From contig NC_066588.1 of the NCBI RefSeq assembly GCF_905475345.1, positions 9,261,001-9,325,000 on the forward strand: a DNA stretch of 64,000 nt. The letters run 5' to 3'. This stretch comes from Vespula vulgaris (Eukaryota > Arthropoda > Insecta > Hymenoptera > Vespidae). The translations under genes were made by a program, and so were the position numbers. Below are positions 62,701 through 64,000 of this stretch, piece by piece. Each line of letters opens with the position of its first letter. The first letter of the stretch is position 1. The notes beneath the pieces were generated by a model, which saw only the letters and a list, made by a program, of their open reading frames with translations, ran no database searches and was not told where the DNA came from.

Positions 62701-64000
62701 AGAGGACTATGATCAATTTAAGTAATTATAAAAGATAATTTTAACAAAAACAAAAATCTTTCATATATAAAATTTTTTAAATTAATTTTTTTCTTGTAGC
62801 AAATACATTGAAATTTGTTCTCATCAACAATCAGCAATAAATAGAAGTCGATTAGTGACTATCTGTGCCATTATATATTTAAACTCAAGACCAATGAATC
62901 CTAATATTGGTACATTATTAGTTTCACTTGAATCTGGAATTGTACAAGTTTGGAGTCATCATCCTGCTGGAGGATTCTTAACAGGTTTCTCAGTTATTCA
63001 TGCGAGAAGAGATTCTGCTATTTCTTTAGCTACTGATCCTGAAAATAATTTCTTGATAACAGGTAAAGTACTTGATTATATATTAAAAATTATATTTATT
63101 CAAAATAATAAAATACTTATAGGCCATTGTCTTGGATATATAAAAGTTTGGTATCTTGCAAATTATACAATACCTAATCCTCCTAAAGTATGTATGCCAC
63201 TTTTAAGATTAGAATTTCCATTTCTTTGGAAAGATATAATAAATGGTCGTGCTAAGCGGGCTGTACAAGACCAATCATTACCACTTTTATTATCATCTCT
63301 TCGTGGTCATACAAAGGCAGTTACGTGTCTTCAGATAATTCCTGATGCACGTATTATTATTAGGTATCATAATGTTATTTGATCATTATATATTTATATC
63401 ATGTTATAATTTAATGTTTATAATTATATTATTATATCTAAGTGGAAGTGCAGATCATACAGTACGTTTATGGACTTTGGGAGGTCGTTATATATCAACT
63501 CTGGGAACATTTAGAGAATGGATGCCAATTTTACCTCACATAGCTGCATCTAAATATTTTCAACATTTTAGATATCCCATGGATATTAAAAGATCTGCTA
63601 GTTTCACTACTATGAAAGTAAGTAAATAATTATACAAACACTCATTTATATGTATAATTAATATTAATGTATAATAATAAACAGGTTCTTCAAGGAGGTC
63701 TAGGCTCAGTAGAGACTAAAGATATTGATGAAATTGACTATTTGAAGGTAATTCCAGAACAGAGTAGACATATATTGTATGGAGAACAATTACAAAGTCC
63801 AATTCTTGGAAATTATTACAAAATATCTGACGAAACAAAACGTTATATTGAGCCAACAGTTTTGGATAATTCTTTAACACATGTGAGTTATAAATTGAGT
63901 TTCAAGGGATATTATCTAACTTTGATAACATTTTTATAATATTGATAGATACCCGTCTACACACACCTAATAACACATACTTTAAAACACATTGAATCTA
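59741..64000 (+). CDS. EF-hand and WD40 repeat protein, WDY/WDR49-like, 3' partial
   Basis: Exons: 59741-59769, 59849-59942, 60025-60129, 60185-60376, 60468-60579, 60643-60779, 60846-61040, 61107-61314, 61376-61581, 61660-61860, 61938-62182, 62271-62528, 62605-62721, 62800-63062, 63123-63363, 63443-63617, 63685-63882, then 63949 to beyond the window. Every junction is in phase, giving over 900 aa. Near the N-terminus an EF-hand loop NLNKDGYVTWNE has Ca-ligand-like N, N, D and final E positions. WD40 blades follow: VTGGPDCIIRVWNP, SKDKCIKVWD, STGLDSCIIVWDP, TGARNGSLKIWNF, ATASYNGEIILWQ, SGSADHTVRLWTLGG. A lysine-rich linker (about 62605-62721) separates two propellers. Proteins of this build (fly 'WD repeat-containing protein on Y chromosome', vertebrate WDR49/WDR64) are linked to sperm flagella or cilia. 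The exact orthologue and the C-terminus cannot be settled here. Confidence 0.82.

Overview
The window looks like a stretch of AT-rich insect nuclear genome. The genes are intron-rich, with many short GT-AG introns of about 60-120 bp, and the proteins have clear metazoan orthologues. A hymenopteran (bee, wasp or ant) is the most likely source, but that is inference from composition and gene content. No phage, plasmid, bacterial or rRNA/tRNA feature was seen. Exon coordinates were set by hand from reading frame, splice-site dinucleotides and phase; in every complete gene the exon phases add up to an uninterrupted frame.

Layout. 1-3968 (+): the C-terminal half of a type I fatty acid synthase (pre-ER region, ER, KR, ACP and thioesterase); its 5' part lies outside the window. 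5745-14747: a graveyard of decayed FAS copies. One + strand pseudogene (KS start to KR, 5745-8078 and 11105-12580) is split by an inverted FAS fragment (8225-10690, -). A second copy (13470-14747, +) has KS exons joined directly to the last thioesterase exon. 14748-19036: AT-rich non-coding DNA with a degenerate tandem repeat and one copy of a dispersed repeat. 19037-23159 (+): RPAP1. 25205-38405 (-): a two-exon homologue of CB1 cannabinoid receptor-interacting protein 1 (CNRIP1) with a 12.7 kb intron full of microsatellites, including a 39-unit CACCT array. 41417-43038 (-): mitochondrial phosphatidylserine decarboxylase, head to head with 44076-45617 (+), an atypical Rho GTPase of the RhoU/RhoV class.

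48486-49539 (+): a small CCDC32-like protein, followed after only 25 nt by 49565-50490 (+), sepiapterin reductase. 51075-52837 (-): an SLC46-type MFS transporter. 55241-56510 (+): YIPF6. 57128-59320 (-): the BBSome subunit TTC8/BBS8, head to head with a cilium/sperm-type EF-hand plus WD40 protein (WDY/WDR49-like, 59741 to beyond the window end, +).

The genes do not form one pathway. Points worth following are the FAS duplication and decay array with its nested inversion, the CCDC32/sepiapterin reductase near-overlap, the divergent pair of ciliary genes, and the long CNRIP1 intron. I did not find a convincing wholly new biological system.
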